DNA of 64,000 bases from positions 1-64,000 of the forward strand of contig JAAZKE010000087.1 of the NCBI GenBank assembly GCA_012799995.1, given 5' to 3'. Position numbers and translations under genes: made by a program. Positions 1 through 8,699 of this stretch are shown piece by piece. A model generated the notes under the pieces. The model ran no database searches. It was not told where the DNA came from and saw only the letters and a list, made by a program, of their open reading frames with translations. The number at the start of each line of letters is the position of its first letter. Position 1 is the stretch's first letter. Origin of the DNA: Chloroflexota bacterium (lineage in GTDB: Bacteria > Chloroflexota > Anaerolineae > Anaerolineales > Anaerolineaceae).

Positions 1-2375
1 CCTACCACGATATATCGTATCGCATATTTTTGCAGGATCGCGAGCGCGATATCCGGCGAAGCGTCATTATAAAACGTACTCACATCTTCGATCCTCTGCC
101 AAACCTGGTCAGACAGACCCGGTCGTTGTTGGCGTTGATGATAGTTCCAGCCAATCACACCCGGCAGCCCGGTATAGATTGTGTATCGATTGCCCCATTT
201 ATATTCGGTAGCATTCCCCTCAATAATTACCGGCGATCCCTGCACATGATCCTGCATCCATTTTATCGCAGCGAAATCCTCTGCCAGCTCCATCGTGAAT
301 CCATCCTGGAAATACTGGGAGCTTTCCATATAAGCCATTCCATTCAACGTATGAGGTGCGGCCATCGACATCCGGTCTTTTATCTTGTCAATCGATGCCA
401 GGATGGGATAGGATGCGGCAGCGATGACCAGCAGATAGAATATGGACAGTCGCCACGCCGGCAGGGCGAACTCCGATTTTGAATCTTCTCTGAACACTGT
501 ACCAGTTCCAACCGCAGCAGGCAGAACGAAAAGAATCCAGGCTTGCATATATAGTTTGAAAACCATATTCATCCGTCCCAAATCAGCCTTGAGGCAGAAA
601 AATTCAACGAATAATGTGATGAAGAATGCTGTCCCTGCCATGAAAAGCAACACATTTTTCACCAGGCTGTTCTCCCTGCGCAGCATCAACAGGAAGACCC
701 ACAGCATCATTGGCAGTGCAATCCATCCGATCCAGACGCTCTTGAAGGCAAAGAAGATCAGGCAGGCTGTGATCAAAACGATCATCGCAATCAGCTGATT
801 CTTGTATTTGCGCAACATTACCCGCGCACTCCTAAGCGGCGTTTCCGCCATCCAGGCCGTAGTTTCAGCCACAAGCCAGTTGACAATACATAGCAGAAAC
901 AATCCCCAATGCATCAGGTAGGACCAGACCGGCGTTCGCGCGCCATTCCATATTTGGATGCCGTTTTGCTGTGTGTTATTTAATAAATAGGGCAGAAACA
1001 CAACCACGCTCAACAACCCGATCACTCCGGCAAGGACAGCGCCACTCATTCCAGATATAAGCGCCCTGGGACTGGCAAAGGATGAAGGCAGCCCGACATT
1101 GGTGCTCAGGAACAGCCCAATCATAAAAAACAGCGCGATCGTCAGCAGCAGGTAAGTTGGAAAATCCCAGGTATTGGTCGGTATCAAAGACCCCAGCAGG
1201 ACAACGCCACCCCAAAAAACAGGCAACAAACCGGTAAATGTCCACTTGCGTTTGTTTTGAGTCAGTATAACCAGCGAACTTAGCCAGCATAGGACTAAAA
1301 CGGTGATCGGTAAGGCGTATAAATGCGCATGCGGATCGCCATACAGGAAAGTAAAGTAGGGAAATTCAGTAATCGGTTCACCCGGGATCGCCCTGCTCGG
1401 AACCCAATACCAGTCCCCGCGATACATTTGAAAAGGAGTACCCTGAAGCATGCGGGCGATTCCAACGAAAAACGCGCCCGCCAATTCCAGGAAGGTTGCC
1501 GTTTCGGGAGTTGATACACCGCCCAATTCGACCAGTTCTTTGGCAACCATGGCAGGAATGCCTAAATTTCCAAAAACCTGCGCAATTAAAACACCAAAGA
1601 TACCGATGATTCCTACTCTCTTCGATTTTGCACTCGAATCCTGGTTTGAAGTTCCTCTGACGTGCAAAGAAAGACTGGTGATGGCAGCGTAAAAAGCGCT
1701 CCCCAAAAGGGCATACCATAGCGGCAGGATCAGATTGTAAGCAACGCTGGGAATGATCCCAAGCGCCTTGACTCCCAACCCTGCCAGATACGCCCCATAG
1801 TAGTAATAATTGAGCTTGCCACCGGCAAACCAAGGATCATATGGAGGGAAACTGGCACTCTTGAGGATGGCATTGAAGTAGGAAAAATCCATCGGTTTCT
1901 CACCACCTTTGGAAGGATGCCAAAGGTCCGGATTTCCCAATCGAATCAAAAGAAAGAACAGGAACAATCCGAGAAACAGTGTTTCCGCCTGCAGGAATAA
2001 CTTCCAGTCATCGTGAAGCTGTTTCAGGATATCATTTTTATTTTTGACAAACAAAATCAAATTGAAAAATGCAGCTGCTGCAAGAACAATAAGAATTGTT
2101 TGATGGGTATAGGGTACGCCCAAACTGACAGAAAGCCAAACCACTACACCGATTACCAATAGACCGAACAGGCGTGAAATGCCGAACCCTTTATCCCGTA
2201 ATCCAGCGAAAACCAGCCTGGTTAATGGAAAAAATGCTACTCCGATGGCGCTGAAAAACAGATACCAGACCAATACGGCAATCACGTCACTGCTGTTCAC
2301 CCAAGCAGTACGATTAAACAGCGTTGACCAGGTACCGCCCGCTCTTTGCAGTTCCCATTGTGTTGCCGTGAGCAT
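1..2375 (-). CDS. DUF2298 (Chlor_Arch_YYY) membrane protein, partial
   Basis: Partial gene running off the left edge, so the C-terminus is missing. The minus frame is open from the start to base 1. I read the ends and one middle stretch. The N-terminal part has a hydrophobic segment (GLLVIGVVVWLSVSLG), the middle reads NTWDFPTYLLL, and the soluble tail has IYTGLPGVIGWNYHQRQQR followed by ILQKYAIRYIVVG. All are characteristic of the DUF2298 family of large polytopic membrane proteins found in Chloroflexota and archaea, thought to act in glycosylation but without a proven reaction. The start is uncertain: ATG at 2375 has only a poor GGCGG upstream, while an in-frame TTG at 2390 has GGAGG four bases upstream. 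It follows the GT39-like gene on the same strand, so the two probably work together. Confidence 0.85.
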   Translation of the reverse strand, partial: MLTATQWELQRAGGTWSTLFNRTAWVNSSDVIAVLVWYLFFSAIGVAFFPLTRLVFAGLRDKGFGISRLFGLLVIGVVVWLSVSLGVPYTHQTILIVLAAAAFFNLILFVKNKNDILKQLHDDWKLFLQAETLFLGLFLFFLLIRLGNPDLWHPSKGGEKPMDFSYFNAILKSASFPPYDPWFAGGKLNYYYYGAYLAGLGVKALGIIPSVAYNLILPLWYALLGSAFYAAITSLSLHVRGTSNQDSSAKSKRVGIIGIFGVLIAQVFGNLGIPAMVAKELVELGGVSTPETATFLELAGAFFVGIARMLQGTPFQMYRGDWYWVPSRAIPGEPITEFPYFTFLYGDPHAHLYALPITVLVLCWLSSLVILTQNKRKWTFTGLLPVFWGGVVLLGSLIPTNTWDFPTYLLLTIALFFMIGLFLSTNVGLPSSFASPRALISGMSGAVLAGVIGLLSVVVFLPYLLNNTQQNGIQIWNGARTPVWSYLMHWGLFLLCIVNWLVAETTAWMAETPLRSARVMLRKYKNQLIAMIVLITACLIFFAFKSVWIGWIALPMMLWVFLLMLRRENSLVKNVLLFMAGTAFFITLFVEFFCLKADLGRMNMVFKLYMQAWILFVLPAAVGTGTVFREDSKSEFALPAWRLSIFYLLVIAAASYPILASIDKIKDRMSMAAPHTLNGMAYMESSQYFQDGFTMELAEDFAAIKWMQDHVQGSPVIIEGNATEYKWGNRYTIYTGLPGVIGWNYHQRQQRPGLSDQVWQRIEDVSTFYNDASPDIALAILQKYAIRYIVV

Positions 2376-2474
2376 TTGATCAACCGCCAAGGTGCCTCCG
2401 CAACAATGGAATAATGGGATTCAGGCAGTATATTCCACCGTTTCTGGAAGATCGATATGGTTTCAAGCTGATTT

Positions 2475-4679
2475 TCATGGCACCAGATAGGAATAGAAGT
2501 CTCTGCCGGGGATCTCGTTGGGATGGAGCTTTTTCAATCCTGAGGGAAATGTACTTTCCAGCAGCATTTCAGTCTCCACGTCATCGGGTTTATATAGGAA
2601 CAAGAGCGGTCGTGTAACCTCAACCAACGAAGGAACCAGCGAATGATCAAGCGCGGTATCCCTCTTGACATACCCCGCTGTGATCCCAACTAGCCTCGTA
2701 TCAACCCAATGAGGATAGGGCATAACGAAAGCAGAAGCGATTTCTCCCACTGATACACTGTATCCGCGAATCACATCGCCCATCTCGCGGGTATTCCAGG
2801 CATTCTGAGCATAATTCTTTTGATAAGTTTCGAAAGTCAGCCGATAGTTCAGCACAGCGCTGGCAGTAACCAGCACCCCTGCCATCAGTCCAATAATCAC
2901 CGTCTGAACCGGTTTATTTCCAGTGCGATCTAGCATCATTCGGATTAAGACCCAAAAACCGTATGCAGCGATGCAGAAAATCGGAATCATCGCCGCACCA
3001 GTACGATTCAGCGACGGATTTTCATCTGGAAAGGCAATCGATAACACCGAAGGCAGCATAAATAAGGGAATGGATATCAACAGCACGCTATCCATCCAAA
3101 ACCGTCGGCGGATTATGCGAATAATCAGGAAAACCAGCCCGATCGCAAAAAAGGCTGCGGTGAAAATGTCCAAAGCAGGGCGAAAGGGAATCGAATGCAC
3201 CCAGATTCTGCCATTATCCCAAAAAGGCATAATCAATGCCTTCCATAAGTTATCCAACAGAACCTGCAACGGATTTGCGCTAAGCTCCGTTTCCACACCC
3301 GATAACCGTGTCATTGAGCGATACAACACATTCGCTGGCATCACCGTCAAGACGCGCAACAGCGGAAGCACAGCCAAAATTGTAAAATATACCAGGATGC
3401 CAAATCCGGCAAAGGCTTCTTTACGTAGGAATGGCTTGACCGCCAACAGATAGCTAATGAAAAACAGAACAAATGCAAGTGGCACGATCCGCATCGCGCT
3501 GTATCCCTGCAGTCCCAGCCCCAGCAGAAGACCGCTCAAAATCAGGTGCTTGATTTTCCTGTCCTCCAATCCTGATAGCAGATAGTAGAAGGCAGGCGCA
3601 GTGAACATCGGGTAAAAAGCAAAGCGCAGCGCCACTCGATCGATCACGTTCGGCCAGTAGGCAATACCGCATAGTCCCACCGCCAGCAACCCGACATGGC
3701 GGTTGAAGACTTTTTTGCCAATCAGATAGATAAAAGGCAATGCGATGATTCCTGCCAGCGCAGTGCCAATCTTTAAGCTCAGAAAACTCATACCTGTGCC
3801 AAATAACCTGGCGATTAAGGCCGTCCAGTAAAATTGAAACGCTTCCCGACCGGTGTTGCGTGTAAAAAAGACGGCTGTTTTCCCGTTCAGCAGGTCATCA
3901 ACATCCAGCAGCTTCTCAGCATGATCGCTGAACATATCAAAGGGGACGCTATCCAACCGATACAGCCTGAAGAAGACACTCACCAGAAACACCAGAATCC
4001 ACAGGAGTGCAAACCCATCCAGGCGAATACCGCGCCTTGTCAGCGCCCGCCAAGCGCTTTTTACACGTTGAAATATGCCAGTATCACCATCTTTATGACA
4101 AAAAGCTGCTAACGCGAATCCGATCGAAAGCAGCCATAACAGTGTATTTAACAATGTAAATCGATTTGAACTGAAAAGCAGGAAGGCAGCGACAGCAAAC
4201 CCCAATGAAAGCGCCAGAGGAAGCGGGTTAAAGCTTAAATCAAAACCAGCTGAGCAGGCTTCAGGCTGTTCTTTTTTTATTGTCTTAAATAAGCTATCTG
4301 TCTGGGAATGTCGCTTCAGGGAGAAAATCGTACCAAGCACAATCAGCACAACGCTTATCCCATAGAGGATCAGCGAAGGGTTGGGAGTACGAATTCCACG
4401 GTGGATCTGCGGATCAAGCAACGACTGCCCAAAAATCGCAGTTATAAGAATGAGAATCACCAGCCAGATCGGAAAAGCTGTGACTTCATTTTTTCCAAGG
4501 GTTGAAACTTGCTGTATTTTCTCCGCTAATAAGAAAAGGAAGCCCCGATTTTTCAGCCCATCTCTTGGAAAAGAGCGTCGTTCTTCAGAAACTGGATCCG
4601 ATTCCGGCAGGATATCACGATGCCAGTTCTCAGGTTTGATTTTCAGACGGATATACTCAAGAACACTCATCTCGTCCAT
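2475..4679 (-). CDS. GT39/PMT-like polytopic membrane glycosyltransferase
   Basis: A 734-residue protein with a soluble N-terminus, a dozen or so hydrophobic segments and a soluble C-terminal domain of about 130 residues. The region after the first periplasmic loop (FSDHAEKLLDVDDLLNG, then REAFQFYWTALIARLFG) resembles the acidic first loop and second helix of dolichyl-phosphate-mannose protein mannosyltransferase (GT39/PMT_2) enzymes, which move sugars from polyprenyl phosphate on the outer face of the membrane. The acceptor cannot be predicted. It sits between a methyltransferase (upstream in transcription, 3-bp gap) and the DUF2298 gene, an arrangement fitting an envelope glycosylation operon. 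Family assignment is by pattern and length. The exact donor and catalytic activity are inferred. Confidence 0.75.
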   Translation of the reverse strand: MDEMSVLEYIRLKIKPENWHRDILPESDPVSEERRSFPRDGLKNRGFLFLLAEKIQQVSTLGKNEVTAFPIWLVILILITAIFGQSLLDPQIHRGIRTPNPSLILYGISVVLIVLGTIFSLKRHSQTDSLFKTIKKEQPEACSAGFDLSFNPLPLALSLGFAVAAFLLFSSNRFTLLNTLLWLLSIGFALAAFCHKDGDTGIFQRVKSAWRALTRRGIRLDGFALLWILVFLVSVFFRLYRLDSVPFDMFSDHAEKLLDVDDLLNGKTAVFFTRNTGREAFQFYWTALIARLFGTGMSFLSLKIGTALAGIIALPFIYLIGKKVFNRHVGLLAVGLCGIAYWPNVIDRVALRFAFYPMFTAPAFYYLLSGLEDRKIKHLILSGLLLGLGLQGYSAMRIVPLAFVLFFISYLLAVKPFLRKEAFAGFGILVYFTILAVLPLLRVLTVMPANVLYRSMTRLSGVETELSANPLQVLLDNLWKALIMPFWDNGRIWVHSIPFRPALDIFTAAFFAIGLVFLIIRIIRRRFWMDSVLLISIPLFMLPSVLSIAFPDENPSLNRTGAAMIPIFCIAAYGFWVLIRMMLDRTGNKPVQTVIIGLMAGVLVTASAVLNYRLTFETYQKNYAQNAWNTREMGDVIRGYSVSVGEIASAFVMPYPHWVDTRLVGITAGYVKRDTALDHSLVPSLVEVTRPLLFLYKPDDVETEMLLESTFPSGLKKLHPNEIPGRDFYSYLVP

Positions 4680-4682
4680 CAG

Positions 4683-5495
4683 TTACCCATCTTTGCGAGT
4701 GATATAAAAGGTATAAGCACCTTCCGCCTGTTCTCTGTTTTCGTTGTAATACTTGCGGCAAATTTTCTCTGTCAGCCGGAGATTCCAGTGCGTTGGAGCC
4801 AGAACCCATTTTCCAAACATGCTATGCGAAATCAGCGAAGGCAATCCAAAATAATGTCCCCACTCCAATGTATGAAAAGCCCCTTTAGAGAAATAATGCC
4901 AGTATTTTTCAACGGTAAAGCCATTATCATTGAGCCTTTTTGTCCATGTTTCCGGATCGTCACAATGGTAATGGCGCGAAATTCTATTGAAAAAGCTGCG
5001 ATACCAGTCAGCCAGGAATTTCAGATGAATCCGATCAAAGAAGTTTGATACGGATAAATTGGACAGAAACTGATGGTTGGGTACGCAGAAGATAAACTGA
5101 CCTCCCGGCATAATGACACGCGCCGCTTCCGATATAACTGCATCCACGTCGGGGATGTGCTCAAGAACCGAGTTGCTGATAATCGTTTTAAACGAATGAT
5201 CGGGAAAAGGAATCGAAGCACCTTCTGCCTGCAGAACCTGTTCGTAAGCGCCGCTCAACGCAGCCTGCTTTAACGGACCTTTCCAGGGGTCAATGCCAAC
5301 TTCGATCGGTTTCATAAACGTTCGTGAGGCGAAGTGACCATCTCCGCAGCCTAAATCCAATACCGGGGAGACGAGCGTCAGATCCTGATACACCCTGGCT
5401 TCCATCGAGCGCAATAATCCACGAAAATAGGGCAATTCGCTGATTTGAACCCATAGAAAATCGCGTTCCTGGGTATTCTTTATCGGATCAGCCAT
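4683..5495 (-). CDS. Class I SAM-dependent methyltransferase
   Basis: A 270-residue protein with the glycine-rich SAM motif PVLDLGCGDGHFASRTF near residue 45, an acidic strand-2 end (EVGIDPW), and the post-motif SNSVLEHIPDVDAVISEAARV, which together place it in the Methyltransf_11 group. These enzymes methylate small molecules or lipid and sugar headgroups; the substrate is not visible here. It overlaps the upstream GT4 gene by 8 bases and is followed almost at once by the GT39-like gene, so it is probably co-transcribed and modifies a glycan or glycolipid made by this cluster. It has no signal peptide or membrane segment, so it is probably cytoplasmic. Confidence 0.85.
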   Translation of the reverse strand: MADPIKNTQERDFLWVQISELPYFRGLLRSMEARVYQDLTLVSPVLDLGCGDGHFASRTFMKPIEVGIDPWKGPLKQAALSGAYEQVLQAEGASIPFPDHSFKTIISNSVLEHIPDVDAVISEAARVIMPGGQFIFCVPNHQFLSNLSVSNFFDRIHLKFLADWYRSFFNRISRHYHCDDPETWTKRLNDNGFTVEKYWHYFSKGAFHTLEWGHYFGLPSLISHSMFGKWVLAPTHWNLRLTEKICRKYYNENREQAEGAYTFYITRKDG

Positions 5496-6648
5496 TTACA
5501 CCATACTTTTCAAACATCTTTTCATAAGCTTCTGCAACTACAGCTGGTTGATAAAAGGAACGGATTGTCTCTTTTTTATCGGAGTAATCGCGATTCTCTT
5601 TCAACACTTTGATGATTTTCTCTGCAAGATCATCTGCATTGCCAATTTCAATAATCTCTCCCATTTCATGCCTTGTTACCGGCACGCGAATGCCAGGCAA
5701 ATTTGCTGAAACGCATGGCTTTCCCTGCATCATCGCTTCAATCTGAACCAGCCCGAACGAATCCGTTCGGTTCAGGCTGGGCATCGTCAGAAGGTCAATC
5801 GTTCGATAGAATTTCGTCATCTCTGTTGGGTTCAAACTGCCGAGGAATCTCCATTGTCCTTTTGCAATCAATTCGTCCAGGCGCGGTTTCAGCTTTTCAT
5901 AATACGCTCGTTCCCCCAGCACATTATCATATGGTCCTGCAAAAAACACACATGCATTCGGATAAACAGCCAAAATCTTCGGTAGTGCATCCAACAAAAC
6001 TTCAACGCCTTTGTCTGCTGCAAATCGACAAGCCATACCGATAATTGGGTTCTTTTTTTCAGGATTAACCTTGCCCTGAAATCCTTCAACCTCAGAAGAT
6101 GAAACATCAGGCAGACTGACAGGCGGCTGAATTATATTCACCTTCTCGCGAAACTTCGGTAAAAAGAGTGAATATTCCGCATAATCTTTTGTATATGCCA
6201 CGATCGCATCGCAGTAGGAACCTGCCAGATCATTCATTTTCAAAACGACACGATTGGCAATTTGATTGACAAAACCGGAAGGCATCTGCAAATCGCAGTG
6301 ATAGGTCAACACTGAAAACACGCCAGCCACGTGCGCCCTGTGTGCTACCCAGGCAGCGTCAAACTGCGGCAAATGAATGTTGACCACATCTGATTCCTTC
6401 ACCAGCTGAGCAGTCTTTTGCCAAAAGCGCGGCATCAAGCCACCTTTGGAAATACGCATCAGAATCGGCGCACGGACAACTTTCACACCCTCGACAACCT
6501 CTTCAAGCGGAAGCGAGCTGTCATGCTGCGATGTCAGCACCGTCACCTGATGCCCGGCATCTGCCCAGGCTTTGGCAATTCTTTCAGCATAGATTGTCAA
6601 TCCGCTGATGTAGGGGGCGTAATAGGTTACTGCAACCAGAATCTTCAT
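5488..6648 (-). CDS. GT4-family glycosyltransferase
   Basis: Start chosen at ATG 6648, giving MKILVAVTYYAPYISGLTIY; it overlaps the upstream epimerase stop as ATGA. A longer reading from 6678 would run deeper into the epimerase gene. The 386-residue protein has the GT-B fold pattern: an N-terminal glycine-containing acceptor loop, a C-terminal Glycos_transf_1 domain with IGMACRFAADKGVEVLLDAL, and the nucleotide-sugar motif SFGLVQIEAMMQGKPCV (E-x7-E type). GT4 enzymes are retaining transferases that build cell-surface polysaccharides and glycolipids. The donor may be the sugar made by the adjacent epimerase, but that is inference. A cytoplasmic, membrane-associated enzyme is expected. Confidence 0.87.
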   Translation of the reverse strand: MKILVAVTYYAPYISGLTIYAERIAKAWADAGHQVTVLTSQHDSSLPLEEVVEGVKVVRAPILMRISKGGLMPRFWQKTAQLVKESDVVNIHLPQFDAAWVAHRAHVAGVFSVLTYHCDLQMPSGFVNQIANRVVLKMNDLAGSYCDAIVAYTKDYAEYSLFLPKFREKVNIIQPPVSLPDVSSSEVEGFQGKVNPEKKNPIIGMACRFAADKGVEVLLDALPKILAVYPNACVFFAGPYDNVLGERAYYEKLKPRLDELIAKGQWRFLGSLNPTEMTKFYRTIDLLTMPSLNRTDSFGLVQIEAMMQGKPCVSANLPGIRVPVTRHEMGEIIEIGNADDLAEKIIKVLKENRDYSDKKETIRSFYQPAVVAEAYEKMFEKYGVNG

Positions 6649-7673
6649 GCAATCAGGTCCCAGTTTTCTTTCGTCCATTGATAAAGGCGTCTGATTCCGT
6701 CTTCAACGCCAACTTTTGGTTTCCATCCCAAACATTCGCTTGCTTTTCGGATATCGGAAACGTAGATAAGCTGATCTCCCGGGCGCCAATCGCCATAGGA
6801 AACATGAATCTTCTTGCCAGCCAGCTCTTCGAGCACCGGACCAAATTCTTTCCAGACTGAGATGACATTCTGAGGGCCACCACCGATGTTGAACACTTTT
6901 CCTGCGGAAACATCCGACTGAGCGATTGCAGCCTGATAAACGTCAACCAGATCGTCGATGAACAGCAAATCACGCACCTGCTTGCCATTGCCATAAATGG
7001 TGATCGGCTTACCGGTCAAAAATGCGATAATGAACCAGGAAACCCACCCCTGATCTTCTACACCGAACTGACGCGGCCCAAAGATCGCGCTCTGACGGAA
7101 TACAACACTCGGGATATCGTAAATCCGCGCATAATCGCGCACATACTGATCGCCAGTTCCTTTTGAACAACCATAAGGCGAGTGAAAATCGAGGTGGCGG
7201 TCTTCGGAAATACCATTTGGAAAATCCGCATAAGCATAGCGCGTTTCTTCCTCAATAATGCGCACATCTTCCATTCCACCATAGACCTTATTGGTAGAAG
7301 TATAAAGCACCATCGGTTGCCTGCCGCCTAACCGTGCCGCTTCAAGTACGTTAAAGGTTCCCAGCGCGTTAATCTCAAAATCCTCGCGCGGGTTGGTTAC
7401 AGAGGTGGTCACGGCAACCTGAGCCGCCATGTGTGCAATTACATCGATGTTCTTCACCGCCTCATTCAAAGATGATGCATCACGCACATCACCCTGGATC
7501 AATCGAAACGAGTCCGCGCCAAACCGGCTTCGCAGCCAGTTGATGTTGTGGCGAGAGCCACTGCGCGAGAGATTATCGAAAATGGTTACTTCCTGATTGT
7601 TATTCAGCAGGGCAGCCGCAAAGTTGGAACCGATAAATCCGGCGCCTCCTGTGATCAGATATTTTTTTGTCAT
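6645..7673 (-). CDS. CDP-paratose 2-epimerase-like NAD-dependent epimerase
   Basis: A 342-residue extended short-chain dehydrogenase. It has the N-terminal NAD motif ITGGAGFIGSNFA, the catalytic Tyr and Lys in SPYGCSKGTGDQY, and several stretches typical of CDP-paratose 2-epimerase (RfbE/TyvE): FDNLSRSGSRHNINWL, TSTNKVYGGMED, DLDFHSPYGCSKG-type context and FGVEDQGWVSWF. In Salmonella and Yersinia that enzyme makes CDP-tyvelose for O-antigen. No CDP-glucose pathway genes (rfbF, rfbG, rfbH, rfbS) are in the window, so the real substrate may be another nucleotide sugar. It overlaps both neighbours by 4 bases (ATGA), indicating tight coupling with the flippase-like gene and the GT4 gene. Confidence 0.82.
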   Translation of the reverse strand: MTKKYLITGGAGFIGSNFAAALLNNNQEVTIFDNLSRSGSRHNINWLRSRFGADSFRLIQGDVRDASSLNEAVKNIDVIAHMAAQVAVTTSVTNPREDFEINALGTFNVLEAARLGGRQPMVLYTSTNKVYGGMEDVRIIEEETRYAYADFPNGISEDRHLDFHSPYGCSKGTGDQYVRDYARIYDIPSVVFRQSAIFGPRQFGVEDQGWVSWFIIAFLTGKPITIYGNGKQVRDLLFIDDLVDVYQAAIAQSDVSAGKVFNIGGGPQNVISVWKEFGPVLEELAGKKIHVSYGDWRPGDQLIYVSDIRKASECLGWKPKVGVEDGIRRLYQWTKENWDLIA

Positions 7674-8683
7674 TCCACATCTTCCTTTTGAGACAAATCA
7701 GTATGCTTCAGGCGTGTGAATACCTCGCTGAATCTCTGTCCCTGAATAATAAATCCAATAATGCCATAAATGACCGGGGTAATGATCCCCAGTGTGTGAA
7801 CGAACATGCCAAAACCCAGTGATCGTGACTGATCAATGCCGAAAAATGCCAATGCTGTTACAAATGCGCCTTCAATTACGCCTATTCCGGCAGGGGCAGC
7901 AGGGATTGCGCCACCCAGCGCAGTAATGCTCTGCACGAACAAGGAAGCCCAGGCAGGCAGTTCCGGAAAGAATGCACGCATTGCAATGTTAAGCGATAAC
8001 AACCAACAGACCCAGGTCATCAGGATCCAGAAAAGCCAGATCATAAATTTCCCCGGGTTGTTTAAGATCTGGAATCCGCTGAACAGCGAGTTCAACTGGG
8101 GATACAGAAATCGCCCCAGTTTCCTCTCCTCGGAAATGAATTTTTTCATAAAGGAGATAAACTGCTGCTGATTACGAATGATCAGATAAAGAACAATCAG
8201 TCCCGCAACCAGAATTCCGCCCAGTATCAGATACAGCCCCACCGACAGGTTCACCTGAGAAACCAGCGGGATTGTTAAAAACAGAATAATCAGCGTGATG
8301 AGAACATCAAACAACCGTTCCAGCATCACAGTTGAAAAAACGCGCACTGGCGACTCATTGATCAGCCCACCCATAATTACTGATCGACCAATCTCACCCA
8401 ACCGAAACGGCAGCAGGTTCAGTAAATATCCTTCTGTAATTGTCAAGAACGACTGCATAACCGAAGGCTTTTTGTCCAATGTCACCCGCCAGGCCAAGCC
8501 ACGGAAGAAAAAAGCCACCGTTTGCAAAAGAAAGAACATCAACACCAGTTCGAGGGAGACATTGCGGAAAGTCTGTAAAAGGATTTGGGGATCAACCACT
8601 GCTGCCAGTATCGCGATTACAACAACGCTGATCACGATTCCAGGGAGTATTCTTCTAATAAATGATTTCGGTTTTTCTTCCAT
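7670..8683 (-). CDS. Flippase-like membrane protein (UPF0104 / LPG_synthase_TM family)
   Basis: A 337-residue polytopic protein with about eight hydrophobic segments, beginning with a basic N-terminus and a first helix around residues 14-30. The middle contains LRLGEIGRS-like text (LLPFRLGEIGRSVIMG) and the C-terminal part reads GGAIPAAPAGIGVIEGAF, both hallmarks of the family that includes the membrane half of lysylphosphatidylglycerol synthase and AglD-type proteins. Members are often found beside glycosyltransferases and are suspected of moving lipids or lipid-linked sugars. The soluble aminoacyltransferase domain of MprF is absent. It is the first gene of the glycan run after lepA and overlaps the epimerase gene by 4 bases. 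Confidence 0.82.
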   Translation of the reverse strand: MEEKPKSFIRRILPGIVISVVVIAILAAVVDPQILLQTFRNVSLELVLMFFLLQTVAFFFRGLAWRVTLDKKPSVMQSFLTITEGYLLNLLPFRLGEIGRSVIMGGLINESPVRVFSTVMLERLFDVLITLIILFLTIPLVSQVNLSVGLYLILGGILVAGLIVLYLIIRNQQQFISFMKKFISEERKLGRFLYPQLNSLFSGFQILNNPGKFMIWLFWILMTWVCWLLSLNIAMRAFFPELPAWASLFVQSITALGGAIPAAPAGIGVIEGAFVTALAFFGIDQSRSLGFGMFVHTLGIITPVIYGIIGFIIQGQRFSEVFTRLKHTDLSQKEDVE

Positions 8684-8699
8684 GAATAATTATCGACGG

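Noticed and set aside
1-2300. Several short frames on both strands over the left end
   Set aside because: All are shadows of the long DUF2298 frame that runs off the edge.
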